From the NCBI RefSeq assembly GCF_042956465.1, contig NZ_JBIBGL010000006.1, positions 62,001 to 126,000 on the forward strand: a DNA stretch of 64,000 nt. Direction: 5' to 3'. The notes below the pieces were generated by a model that saw nothing but the letters and a program-made list of their open reading frames with translations, was not told the origin of the DNA and made no database searches. Positions 15,136 to 24,911 of the stretch are shown one piece after another (the stretch's first letter is position 1; each line of letters begins with the position of its first letter). Origin of the DNA: Embleya sp042956465. GTDB taxonomy: Bacteria > Actinomycetota > Actinomycetes > Streptomycetales > Streptomycetaceae. Position numbers and translations under genes: made by a program.

Positions 15136-17033
15136 GCACACCGACGCCCGCGGCCGGCCCGACGCCCGGGGCGACCGTGCGGCTGACCACCGCGCAGGCC
15201 CTGGTGCGCTGGCTGGTGGCCCAGGAGAGCGAACTTTTCGACGGGAGCCGGGCCAGGCTCTTCCCCGGCGTGTTCGCCATCTTCGGCCACGGCAACGTGC
15301 TCGGTCTGGGCGACGCGTTGCACGAGGCCGGCGCGGCGATGCCGGTCTGGCGCGGCCAGAACGAACAGGGCATGGCGCTGGCCGCCATCGGCTACGCCCG
15401 CGCCACCCAGCGCCGCCAGGTGCTCACGGCCACCTCCTCGATCGGGCCCGGCGCGCTGAACATGGTCACCGCCGCGGGCGTCGCGCACGCCAACCGGCTG
15501 CCGCTGCTGCTGCTGGTCGGCGACACGTTCGCGAGCCGCGCCCCGGATCCGGTGCTGCAACAGGTCGAGCACTTCCACGACCCGAGCACGACCGTCAACG
15601 ACGCCTTCCGTGCGGTGAGCCGCTACTGGGACCGGATCACCCGGCCGGAACAGCTGATCGCCACCCTCCCGCACGTGGCCCGGGTGCTGACCGACCCGGC
15701 CGACTGCGGGCCGGTCACCCTCGCGCTGCCGCAGGACGTCCAGGCCGAGGCGTACGACTTCCCGGTGAGCCTGTTCGCGCCGCGCCTGCACCGGCCGCCG
15801 CGACCGCGCGCCGACCTGCGCGAACTCGCGGACGCGGCGGAGCTGTTGCGCGAGGCGAGGCGTCCGCTGCTGGTGGTCGGCGGCGGGGTGCGCTACTCGG
15901 GCGCGGCACGCGAGGTGTCGGCGGTGGCGCAGGCGCACGGTGTCCCGTTCGCCGAGACGGTCGCGGGACGCACGCTGCTCCCGCACGACCACCCGCTGCA
16001 CGCCGGACCGCTCGGGGTGACCGGCTCCGCCTCGGCCAATGCGCTCGCCGCCGACGCCGACCTGATCCTGGCCGTCGGCACCCGCCTCCAGGACTTCACC
16101 ACCGCGTCGTGGAGCGTGTTCGCCGCCGACGCTCGCCTGGTGTCGATCAACGCGGCCCGGTTCGACGCGGTCAAGCGGCGCGCCGCCCCGGTGACCGCGG
16201 ACGCCCGTGAGGCGCTGCGCGAACTCGGGCCGCTGCTGGGCGAATGGCGGGCGGACCCGGCCTGGAGCGCGCGGGCCGAGCGCGAACGACGGGCCTGGGA
16301 CGGCGTGGTCGATCGGCTGCGCGAGGCGGGCGAGCCGGCCGTGCCGCCGACGTACGCGCAGGTGGTGGGCGTGGTCAACACGATCTCGGGGCCCGACGAC
16401 TACGTGCTCACCGCCGCGGGCGGGCTGCCCGGCGAACTGGTCGGCGGCTGGCGGTCCTGCGGTCCGGTCGGCGCGGCGACGATGGACGTCGAGTACGGGT
16501 TCTCCTGCATGGGCTACGAGATCGCGGGCGCGTGGGGCGCGGCGATGGCGCGGCCGGCGGGCGTGGTCACCACCCTGCTGGGCGACGGTTCCTACCTGAT
16601 GCTCAACTCGGAGCTGTACTCGGCGGTCCTGTCCGGACACCGGTTCGTCGCGGTGGTCTGCGACAACGGTGGATACGCGGTGATCGCCCGACTCCAGGAG
16701 GGCCAGGGCGCGGCACCGTTCAACAACATGATCACCGACTGCCGGGGTCCGGGTGCCGCAGCCGACCACCGGGTCGATTTCGCCGCACACGCCGCGGCGT
16801 TGGGCGCCGAGGTGTTCACCGCGGACACGGTGGAGGAGTTGGCGAAGGCGTACGCGGCGGCGCGGGCGGCGCGTCGGCCGGCCGTGGTGGTCGTGCGCAC
16901 CCGGCCGGATCGGTGGACCGAGGCCGGCGCGTGGTGGGAGGTGGGCGTGCCCGAGGTGTCGACGCGGCCGGAGGTGGCCGCGGCGCGCGAGCGCATGGAC
17001 CTGGCTCGGGCCGAGCGGGTACGCAAGGGCTGA
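15132..17033 (+). CDS. iolD: 3D-(3,5/4)-trihydroxycyclohexane-1,2-dione hydrolase, thiamine diphosphate-dependent
   Basis: A 633-residue thiamine-diphosphate enzyme that opens the inositol-derived ring. The cofactor-activating glutamate is in RGQNEQGMALAAIGYA (about residue 77) and the diphosphate-binding GDGSYLMLNSEL ... CDNGGY motif is near residues 483-515. The order N-domain, central domain and C-domain is intact. ATG at 15132 overlaps the IolB stop and has GGAGG upstream. The catalytic block ELYSAVLSGHRF matches IolD better than acetolactate synthases. This is the last gene of the operon. Confidence 0.92.
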   Translation: MSTPTPAAGPTPGATVRLTTAQALVRWLVAQESELFDGSRARLFPGVFAIFGHGNVLGLGDALHEAGAAMPVWRGQNEQGMALAAIGYARATQRRQVLTATSSIGPGALNMVTAAGVAHANRLPLLLLVGDTFASRAPDPVLQQVEHFHDPSTTVNDAFRAVSRYWDRITRPEQLIATLPHVARVLTDPADCGPVTLALPQDVQAEAYDFPVSLFAPRLHRPPRPRADLRELADAAELLREARRPLLVVGGGVRYSGAAREVSAVAQAHGVPFAETVAGRTLLPHDHPLHAGPLGVTGSASANALAADADLILAVGTRLQDFTTASWSVFAADARLVSINAARFDAVKRRAAPVTADAREALRELGPLLGEWRADPAWSARAERERRAWDGVVDRLREAGEPAVPPTYAQVVGVVNTISGPDDYVLTAAGGLPGELVGGWRSCGPVGAATMDVEYGFSCMGYEIAGAWGAAMARPAGVVTTLLGDGSYLMLNSELYSAVLSGHRFVAVVCDNGGYAVIARLQEGQGAAPFNNMITDCRGPGAAADHRVDFAAHAAALGAEVFTADTVEELAKAYAAARAARRPAVVVVRTRPDRWTEAGAWWEVGVPEVSTRPEVAAARERMDLARAERVRKG

Positions 17034-17043
17034 GGCCGCGAGC

Positions 17044-17079
17044 GGCCCGCGAACGGTGCTCGACCACCGGTCGCGGGCC
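17044..17079. terminator. hairpin after the inositol operon
   Basis: GGCCCGCGA (17044-17052) pairs with TCGCGGGCC (17071-17079), and GGTG/CACC can pair inside the loop. It lies between the convergent IolD and inositol-phosphatase genes and can serve both. Confidence 0.6.
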
Positions 17080-17105
17080 CCGCGGTGTCCCGACGTGCCG
17101 CCGGG

Positions 17106-17933
17106 TCAGGCCGCGATCGGCCGGGCGGGCAACCCGGCGCCGGCCCTGGCCTGGGCGAACGAGCGCAGCAGCCGGTCGTGGATGGCGCCGTTGGAGGCCA
17201 CCAACTCGCCGTCACCGGGCTTCCAGTCGGCACCCTCGAACGTGGTGGCCCGCCCGCCGGCCTCGCGGACCAGGATCGCGCCGGGTGCCCAGTCCCACGG
17301 ACCGCAGCGCTGTTCCCAGTACGCGTCCAGGCGCCCGGCCGCCACCCACGACAGGTCGATGCCCGCGCAGCCCAACCGGCGCACGTCACGGGTGTCGTTG
17401 ACCACGGACAGGAACTCGGCCAGGTTGTTGTCCGGATCGGTGGCCCGGGACGGCGGGAAACCGGTGGCGATCACACTACGGCCCAGCGTGCGGGTGTCGG
17501 ATACGCGCAGGCGCTTGCGGCCCTCGTAGGCGCCGCGGCCGGCCTCGGCCCAGTAGGTGCGGCGCCGGGTCGCGTCGGCGACCACGCCGAGCGCGAGTTT
17601 TTCGCCGTCCCAGAACGCGATCGCGCACGCGTAGTGCGGCAGTCCGTGCGCGAAGTTGGTGGTGCCGTCGAGCGGATCCACGAACCAGGTCGGCCGACGC
17701 AGATCCAACTCGGCCAGCCCGCCGCCCTCTTCGCCGACCACCGCGTCCTGCGGATAGTGGCTGCCCAGCCAGGCCCGGACCAGTTTCTCCACCCGCAGAT
17801 CGGTCGCGGTGACCAGGTCCGCGGCGGAGGACTTGAGCCGGATCCGCCGAGGACGCCCGGCTCTGCGAATGGTCTGGGCGGCCTCTCGGGCGACGCGCAG
17901 GGCCGCGAGCGTACGGGGAAGGGGAAAGACCAC
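17106..17933 (-). CDS. inositol monophosphatase-family phosphatase
   Basis: A 275-residue Mg-dependent phosphatase. The metal-site motifs are complete: GEE at 67-69, WFVDPLDGTTNF at 83-94 and WDWAPGA at 213-219. GTG at 17933 has AAGGAG upstream. The family hydrolyses inositol phosphates, histidinol phosphate, fructose bisphosphate or similar. Position beside the inositol operon makes inositol-1-phosphate plausible, but the gene is on the other strand and is not part of that operon; a histidinol-phosphatase (HisN) role cannot be excluded. Confidence 0.87.
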   Translation of the reverse strand: MVFPLPRTLAALRVAREAAQTIRRAGRPRRIRLKSSAADLVTATDLRVEKLVRAWLGSHYPQDAVVGEEGGGLAELDLRRPTWFVDPLDGTTNFAHGLPHYACAIAFWDGEKLALGVVADATRRRTYWAEAGRGAYEGRKRLRVSDTRTLGRSVIATGFPPSRATDPDNNLAEFLSVVNDTRDVRRLGCAGIDLSWVAAGRLDAYWEQRCGPWDWAPGAILVREAGGRATTFEGADWKPGDGELVASNGAIHDRLLRSFAQARAGAGLPARPIAA

Positions 17934-18564
17934 GGTGTCGCTCCTTGCCTACGGCGGTCGATGAAGCCGATGCCCGATCGATCGGAGGCCGAGGGTCGGC
18001 CCACGCGATCGGCCTGCGGCCCTCGCCCCACGCGAAAGCCGTCCCCGGGGCGTGTCCTCGGTCCCGGCCGTGGTGCCCGGCGGGCATGGAGAACACGTCC
18101 TGCATCGGATCGCCGTCGTGCAATAGATTGCCCCTGCATTATGTCGAGGGCCACCGCCGTCCACCACCGAGTTGGCTGCGCCCGGGCGCGAACTCCCGGG
18201 CATTCGCCGTCGTGGTCGCGGGAGTTGCGGGTCGTGGCCCGGCAGCCGGCCGCATCCGGGCGCCGCCGGCGGAACGCCTCGGCGGCCTCGCCGCCCAGCC
18301 GAACGCGATGAACGATCCACGACTTCCACTCGACGTGTGCAGCACCCACGCGCCTCGACGAACCGAACCCCGGCAGGACGCCTCCGTACGGTGACGGTGT
18401 GCTCACCGATGGGTGTGCGCGTCCCGACGGACCCGGCCCGGAGCGGCAGCCGGCCCCCGGCTGCCGGCGCGACGGAGCCGGGGAAGGGGGGACGTCCTCG
18501 GCAACCGGCCGTGCGGGTGCGGTCACCGTTGGTGGGGCGAGAGTGGCGATCGGGACGGTTGCGG
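17934..18564. other. intergenic region upstream of the phosphatase and dnaK genes
   Basis: About 630 bases without a credible gene; drawn ORFs are Arg/Pro-rich shadows. A small inverted repeat GCAAT-AG-ATTGC lies at 18120-18131 next to a slightly AT-richer stretch, and could belong to the control of the leftward phosphatase gene. No HspR-type (HAIR) inverted repeat was found ahead of dnaK. Confidence 0.5.
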
Positions 18565-18593
18565 TTGACATGGGGGCAGGCGGGTCATATTCC
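18565..18593 (+). promoter_or_regulatory. candidate vegetative promoter of the dnaK operon
   Basis: TTGACA (18565-18570), a perfect -35 consensus, is followed after 17 bases by TATTCC (18588-18593). This would start transcription about 140 bases before the dnaK ATG. The match to a housekeeping promoter and the lack of a HAIR element suggest expression that is not under HspR. Confidence 0.55.
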
Positions 18594-18734
18594 GGAGGTA
18601 GTACCCGCACGGCCGCTAGGTACGAGTGCCCGGTGGCGGGCCCGTGGGTCGGGGGCGGTCGCGGCGCCGGAGGTGCCGGGGCACGCAGCGGGATCGGCCA
18701 CCGGAGCGCTCGACGTTCGACGAGGAGCGTCGTC

Positions 18735-20593
<1,859 letters not shown>

Positions 20594-20597
<4 letters not shown>

Positions 20598-21181
20598 ACG
20601 GGAGCACGTCCGGCCCGGGACTGTTGCCGGTCCCCGCCGGGCATCCGCAGTCGCCGATCCTGGCCGCCCTGCTGGCCGAGATCGCGGCGCTGCGCGGGCA
20701 GGTGAGCGAGCGCGTGGACGAACTGCGGCGGCTCCGGGCCGACTACGACGCCTATCGTGCCCACGTACGGCGGGATCGGCTGGCGGTGCGCGAGGTCGCG
20801 CTGGCCAATGTGCTCACGCCGCTGCTGCCGGCGATCGACGACTTCGACCGGGTCCGCGCCGCCGGTGAGTCGACGCCGGGAGTGGCCGCCGCCGTGGACG
20901 CCTTGGAGAACTCGCTCGCGGCGCTGGGGCTGCGCGGGTTCGGCACGGTCGGGGACGAGTTCGACCCGCACCTCCACGACGCGTTGGCGTATCGGGTCCG
21001 GCCCGGAGTGGATCCGCCGATCTGTTCGGTGGTGCACACACCGGGCTACCGCGTCGGCGATCGGCTGCTGCGCCCGGCCCGGGTCACGGTGACCGGACCG
21101 CCGCCGGTCGACGAGCGGGCGGACCGGGATCGGGCCACGGGCGGCCGGGTCGAAGGCGGCCCGGGACACGAATCGGGGTGA
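20594..21181 (+). CDS. grpE: nucleotide exchange factor GrpE
   Basis: A 195-residue GrpE. A coiled-coil-type helix (LAEIAALRGQVSERVDELRR) is followed by the LPAIDDFDRV helix and the compact beta domain with the family signature LGLRGFGTVGDEFDPHLHDA, then VVHTPGYRVGDRLLRPARV. The acidic N-terminal extension common in actinobacterial GrpE is short here. GTG at 20594 overlaps the dnaK stop by four bases. It releases ADP from DnaK. Confidence 0.92.
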
Positions 21182-21279
21182 CGGAAGGAGCGGAGCATCG
21201 TGGTGCGGCAGGTCGCACCACGCCGGTGCGGAGGGGCACGGCCGGCACCGACCGGACCGGGGGCTTGGAGGCGACACTC

Positions 21280-21546
21280 ATGCAGATCGTCGGATGGCAC
21301 ATCGAGATGGAGTTCAAGGAGGACGGCAAGCGCACCGAGGCCGCCGCCCTGCTACGGCTGCGGGACGGAACGGAGTTGCGCTCGCATGCGCACGCGAGCC
21401 GGTTCCCGGACGACCCCGATCAGCCGCAGGTCGGCGAGGAGATCGCCGCCGCGCGGGCGTTGACCGACCTGACCCGGCAGTTGCTGGACAAGGCGGCGGG
21501 TGAGATCGAGACGACGACGCGGCGGCCGGTGCAGTCCCTCGCGTGA
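21280..21546 (+). CDS. small DUF1876-family protein
   Basis: An 88-residue protein with the DUF1876 pattern: an initial strand (WHIEMEFKEDGKRTEAAALL), a short RFPDDPDQPQVGEEIAAARAL segment and a final amphipathic helix LTDLTRQLLDKAAGEIE. Family function is unknown; the fold is small and cytoplasmic. ATG at 21280 has GGAGG eight bases upstream, which is why the longer frame to 21178 is rejected. It follows grpE by 98 bases on the same strand and precedes a strong terminator, so it may be co-transcribed with the chaperones. Confidence 0.85.
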   Translation: MQIVGWHIEMEFKEDGKRTEAAALLRLRDGTELRSHAHASRFPDDPDQPQVGEEIAAARALTDLTRQLLDKAAGEIETTTRRPVQSLA

Positions 21547-21554
21547 GCCTGTGG

Positions 21555-21593
21555 GCCGGTGTCGCCGGTCGCGACGCGGCCGGCGACACCGGC
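21555..21593 (+). terminator. strong hairpin terminator closing the dnaK operon
   Basis: GCCGGTGTCGCCGG (21555-21568) and its exact reverse complement (21580-21593) form a 14-bp perfect stem with an 11-base loop, nine bases after the DUF1876 stop. It separates the chaperone operon from the injection-system block. Confidence 0.8.
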
Positions 21594-21823
21594 TTCGCGC
21601 TGCGTCGCCGCGCCGGCCTTTTGCGCACGCGGGGCCCGGTGTTCCGGGGTTTGTGGCGAGGTGTCGATGGCGACGCTACGCTTAGCGCGATCGATTGATT
21701 ACTGTCTGTGGTCAACGGTCGATGGGCACAGTCGCCGGATGCGGCACGCCGCGCGAGGGATTCGCGAGACCGTGGCGCCGATCGCCCGGCGAGCGTTCGA
21801 CGGCGGGGGGCAGAGAGAAGCCG

Positions 21824-22510
21824 ATGAGTGCGGCGATCGAGGTAGTCGTGATCACCCCGGTCCGGATCTATCGCGAAGCAACCGTGCGGGCACTGGCCGA
21901 CGAACCGGCGTTGCGCCTGGTCGGCTCGGGCGGCTCCGCCTCCGAGGCGGTGGCCGGCGCGCGCCGCCTGCGGCCCTCGGTACTGCTGCTCGACCTCGCG
22001 ACGCCCGACAGCATCGCGGCGATCCGCGCGATCCGGCACGGCTCGCCGGAGACTCGACTGATCGCACTGGGGGTGGACGAATCGCGCGACGACGTGATCA
22101 CCGCCGCGGAGGCCGGCGTGGCGGGCTTCATCGGGCTGGAGTACTCCGTGTTGGAGACCGCGGCGGCCATCGTCGGCGCGGTGCGCGGCGAGGCATCGTG
22201 CAGTCCGCGGATCGCCGCATTGTTGCTGCAACGCGTGCAGTCGCCGGCCATCGGTCCGCAACGCGGGGTCTCCGCACTGCCGGAGACGCTGACGGCGCGC
22301 GAGCGGGAGATCCTCTTCCTGATGGCCGAGGGGATGAGCAACCACGAGATCGCCCGGCAGTTGTCCATCGGCCTGTCCACGGTCAAGACCCATGTGCACG
22401 CGGTACTGCGCAAGTTGGGTGTGCCGCACCGCGAGGCGGCGGCGACGCTGCTGCGCTCGGTACGCGCGCGGCGCGCGCCGGACCGCGAACAGCCCGTCAA
22501 CGGTGGGTAG
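21824..22510 (+). CDS. atypical NarL/LuxR-type response regulator beside the injection system
   Basis: A 228-residue protein with a receiver-like domain (6-123) and a C-terminal LuxR helix-turn-helix (about 154-212: LTAREREILFLMAEGMSNHE ... STVKTHVHAVLRKLGV). The receiver keeps the phospho-acceptor-type Asp57 in LLLDLA but has T11-P12 where the acidic metal pair should be, and GFIGLE instead of the conserved lysine region, so normal phosphorylation is unlikely. There is no adjacent kinase. ATG at 21824 has GAGAGAAG upstream. Position immediately before the injection-system genes suggests that it controls them. Confidence 0.87.
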   Translation: MSAAIEVVVITPVRIYREATVRALADEPALRLVGSGGSASEAVAGARRLRPSVLLLDLATPDSIAAIRAIRHGSPETRLIALGVDESRDDVITAAEAGVAGFIGLEYSVLETAAAIVGAVRGEASCSPRIAALLLQRVQSPAIGPQRGVSALPETLTAREREILFLMAEGMSNHEIARQLSIGLSTVKTHVHAVLRKLGVPHREAAATLLRSVRARRAPDREQPVNGG

Positions 22511-22868
22511 AAGCGCTCCCCGGGTCGATCCCGGGTAGCGCGCCGGGCGCGCCCGCGCGCCCGGCGGCGGCATCGGGCGGCCGGTGTCCGACGGATGCCT
22601 GCGCTCGCGGGCCGGTGGTGCGAACCGCCTTGCACCGCCTGGTGATTGCGGTGCCGCAGTCGGGTGCCGATGCCCGTCCTGCAGGGATCGGCACCCGACT
22701 TCGATGCCGTTTCAAGGAGCGGCGCGGCCTCGACGGGGTGGACGTCGCTCTCCACCTCGGGTGGAGGAGGAGGCGCCGGCGGTCCACCGCGGATCTACTC
22801 CTGCGGCCGGCAAAGATCGTCCTGTCGGGTGGATGACGCACTCCCGCCCGGTGATCAAGGATCACGAC
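22511..22868 (+). other. upstream region of the injection-system operon
   Basis: A 358-base non-coding stretch. A short perfect hairpin, CTCCACC-TCG-GGTGGAG, lies at 22750-22766 about 100 bases before the ATPase start. No consensus promoter is obvious. The main injection-system promoter should be here, perhaps one that depends on the neighbouring LuxR-type regulator. Confidence 0.45.
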
Positions 22869-24911
22869 ATGGCCGCCAACGCTTCGATCGGTTCGAGCGC
22901 ATCCGCGCTTTCCGACCTCTCCGACCTGGAGCGGTGGATCGCGGACGTGCTGTCCCGAGCCGTGGCGGCGATCGACCGGCAGCCCGAGCAGAGTTCGCTG
23001 GAGCGGCTCTACCCCTCGTACGGCGAGGTGCTCGACGCGCTGTCGGACAAACCGCCCCCGGAAGCCGTCGTGATAACGGGCCCCCCGTTGCCCGCACACC
23101 TCGCCCTGCCGCTGATCCGCCGCGGATTCGACGCGTTCGACCTGGCCGTCGTGGCACTGGTGCTCGCGCCCGATCTGGATCCGGCGTTCGGTCGGGTGAT
23201 CGGGTGGCTGCACCGCGATCCCGGGCAGCCGTACCCGACGCTCGACCTGCTGGCCCGACTGTGTTGTGAGAGCGGTGCGGATCGGGCGGCGGTGGCGGTC
23301 CGGCTCTCCTCGGCCGGACCACTGCCGCGCTGCGGGCTGATCGAGACGCTCGGCACCGGCTCCGGGCCCTCGTATGCGAGCGCGGTGCGGCCCTCGGCCG
23401 TGCTGCTGCGGCGGATCTTCGGGGTGGCCCGGCTCGCCGACGAACTGGCGCCGTTCGCGAGCCTGGACACGTACGCACCGGCGGGCGTGGCCGACCCGGA
23501 GAGCGCCGAGGTGCTGGTCGGCCGGCTCTCGGGGGAGGACCCGACGCTCACCCACCTGTACGGCGCGGCACCGGCGCACTGCCTGGACCTGGCCTGGTGG
23601 AGCGCAGCCCGGGCCGGACGCCGGGCGCTGACCGTTCGGCCGGAGGCCCTGGCCGACCCGGCCCTGGTGCGCGGACTGGCCGCCGAGGCGCTCCTGCGGG
23701 AGGCCGTGCTCGTGGTGGACGCCCACGCGCTGACGCCGCCCGCGTCGGTGTGGGAGCGGTTCACCCACACGATCGTGATCGGTGGCCCCGACTCGCTCGC
23801 GCCGGCCGGGCCCGATGTGCCGGCCGAACGGGTGGTCTCGCTGCCCGTGCGGTGTACGCCGTCGGCGGGCGGCCCGGGCGGCCTCACCGCCGCGCTGGCC
23901 GAGCGGGGCGTGCACGTCACGGGCGGCGCCGGGGCCGATCCGTTGGCCGGCTGGACCCACCTCGCCGGCCCCGAGCTGCGGCACACCCTGGATGCGGTCG
24001 CCGCCCGGGCCCGCGGGCGGGCCGGGGCGGACGGCGTCCCGCACACCACCCCGATCGAGGCGGCCGAGGTGGCCGCGCAGGTCACCGGCGGCGAACTGGG
24101 CCGACTCGCCTCGCGGTTGGGCACGTCACAGGACTGGTCGGCGCTGATCGTCCCGACCGAGGTCGGCGAGCGGCTGCACGACGTGTGCGCGCATCTGACG
24201 GCCCATCGCACGGTGCTCGACGGGCACGGGTTCGCCGCGCGGCCGGGCCAGGGACGCGGGGTGTCGGTGCTGTTCGCCGGGCCCAGCGGCACCGGCAAGA
24301 CGCTCGCCGCCCGGCTGGTCGCGGGCCGGCTCGGGTTGCCGCTGTACCGGGTGGACCTGGCCTCGGTGGTGTCGAAGTACATCGGCGAGACCGAGCAGAA
24401 CCTGGACGCGGTGTTCACCGCCGCCGCGCGCACCGACGCGGTGCTCCTGTTCGACGAGTGCGACGCGCTGTTCGGCAAGCGCAGCGAGGTACACGACGCG
24501 CGGGACCGCTACGCCAACCTGGAAGTGGCCTACCTGCTCCAGCGGTTGGAGGAGCACGACGGGCTCGCGGTGCTGGCCACGAACCTGCTGCACCACATGG
24601 ACGACGCGTTCCTGCGGCGGCTGACCTACTGTGTGCACTTCCCGTTCCCCGAGGCCGCCGAGCGGCGACGGATCTGGCAGGGCGTCTGGCCGCCCGCGCT
24701 GCCCCGCCACGCGGACGTGGACCTGGTCGAACTCGCCGACGACTACCCGCTTTCCGGTGGCCACATCCACAACGTCGCGGTCGCGGCGGCACATCTGGCG
24801 GCGGCCGACGGGCGGGTCGTGGACCGGGCCGCGGTGCTGCGTGCGATGGCGCGCGAGTACGACAAGATCGGGCCCTCCCCGCAGGCCCCCGCCGCGCTCG
24901 GGGTGGTGTGA
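22869..24911 (+). CDS. AAA+ ATPase of the contractile injection system (Pvc15-like)
   Basis: A 680-residue protein. The N-terminal 430 residues are a helical/winged-helix-like region found in injection-system ATPases; the C-terminal AAA+ module has Walker A GPSGTGKT (about 471-478), Walker B VLLFDECDALFG (about 524-535), the sensor ATN in LAVLATNLL and arginine-finger-type DDAFLRRL. The Afp/Pvc15 group of ATPases is needed for assembly or cargo loading of contractile injection particles. ATG at 22869 is chosen for the AAGGA seven bases upstream. It is the first gene of a run of overlapping genes. Confidence 0.88.
   Translation: MAANASIGSSASALSDLSDLERWIADVLSRAVAAIDRQPEQSSLERLYPSYGEVLDALSDKPPPEAVVITGPPLPAHLALPLIRRGFDAFDLAVVALVLAPDLDPAFGRVIGWLHRDPGQPYPTLDLLARLCCESGADRAAVAVRLSSAGPLPRCGLIETLGTGSGPSYASAVRPSAVLLRRIFGVARLADELAPFASLDTYAPAGVADPESAEVLVGRLSGEDPTLTHLYGAAPAHCLDLAWWSAARAGRRALTVRPEALADPALVRGLAAEALLREAVLVVDAHALTPPASVWERFTHTIVIGGPDSLAPAGPDVPAERVVSLPVRCTPSAGGPGGLTAALAERGVHVTGGAGADPLAGWTHLAGPELRHTLDAVAARARGRAGADGVPHTTPIEAAEVAAQVTGGELGRLASRLGTSQDWSALIVPTEVGERLHDVCAHLTAHRTVLDGHGFAARPGQGRGVSVLFAGPSGTGKTLAARLVAGRLGLPLYRVDLASVVSKYIGETEQNLDAVFTAAARTDAVLLFDECDALFGKRSEVHDARDRYANLEVAYLLQRLEEHDGLAVLATNLLHHMDDAFLRRLTYCVHFPFPEAAERRRIWQGVWPPALPRHADVDLVELADDYPLSGGHIHNVAVAAAHLAAADGRVVDRAAVLRAMAREYDKIGPSPQAPAALGVV

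Noticed and set aside
18120..18734. HspR (HAIR) element upstream of dnaK
   Set aside because: No CTTGAGT-N7-ACTCAAG-like inverted repeat was found; only a small GCAAT/ATTGC repeat much nearer the opposite gene.
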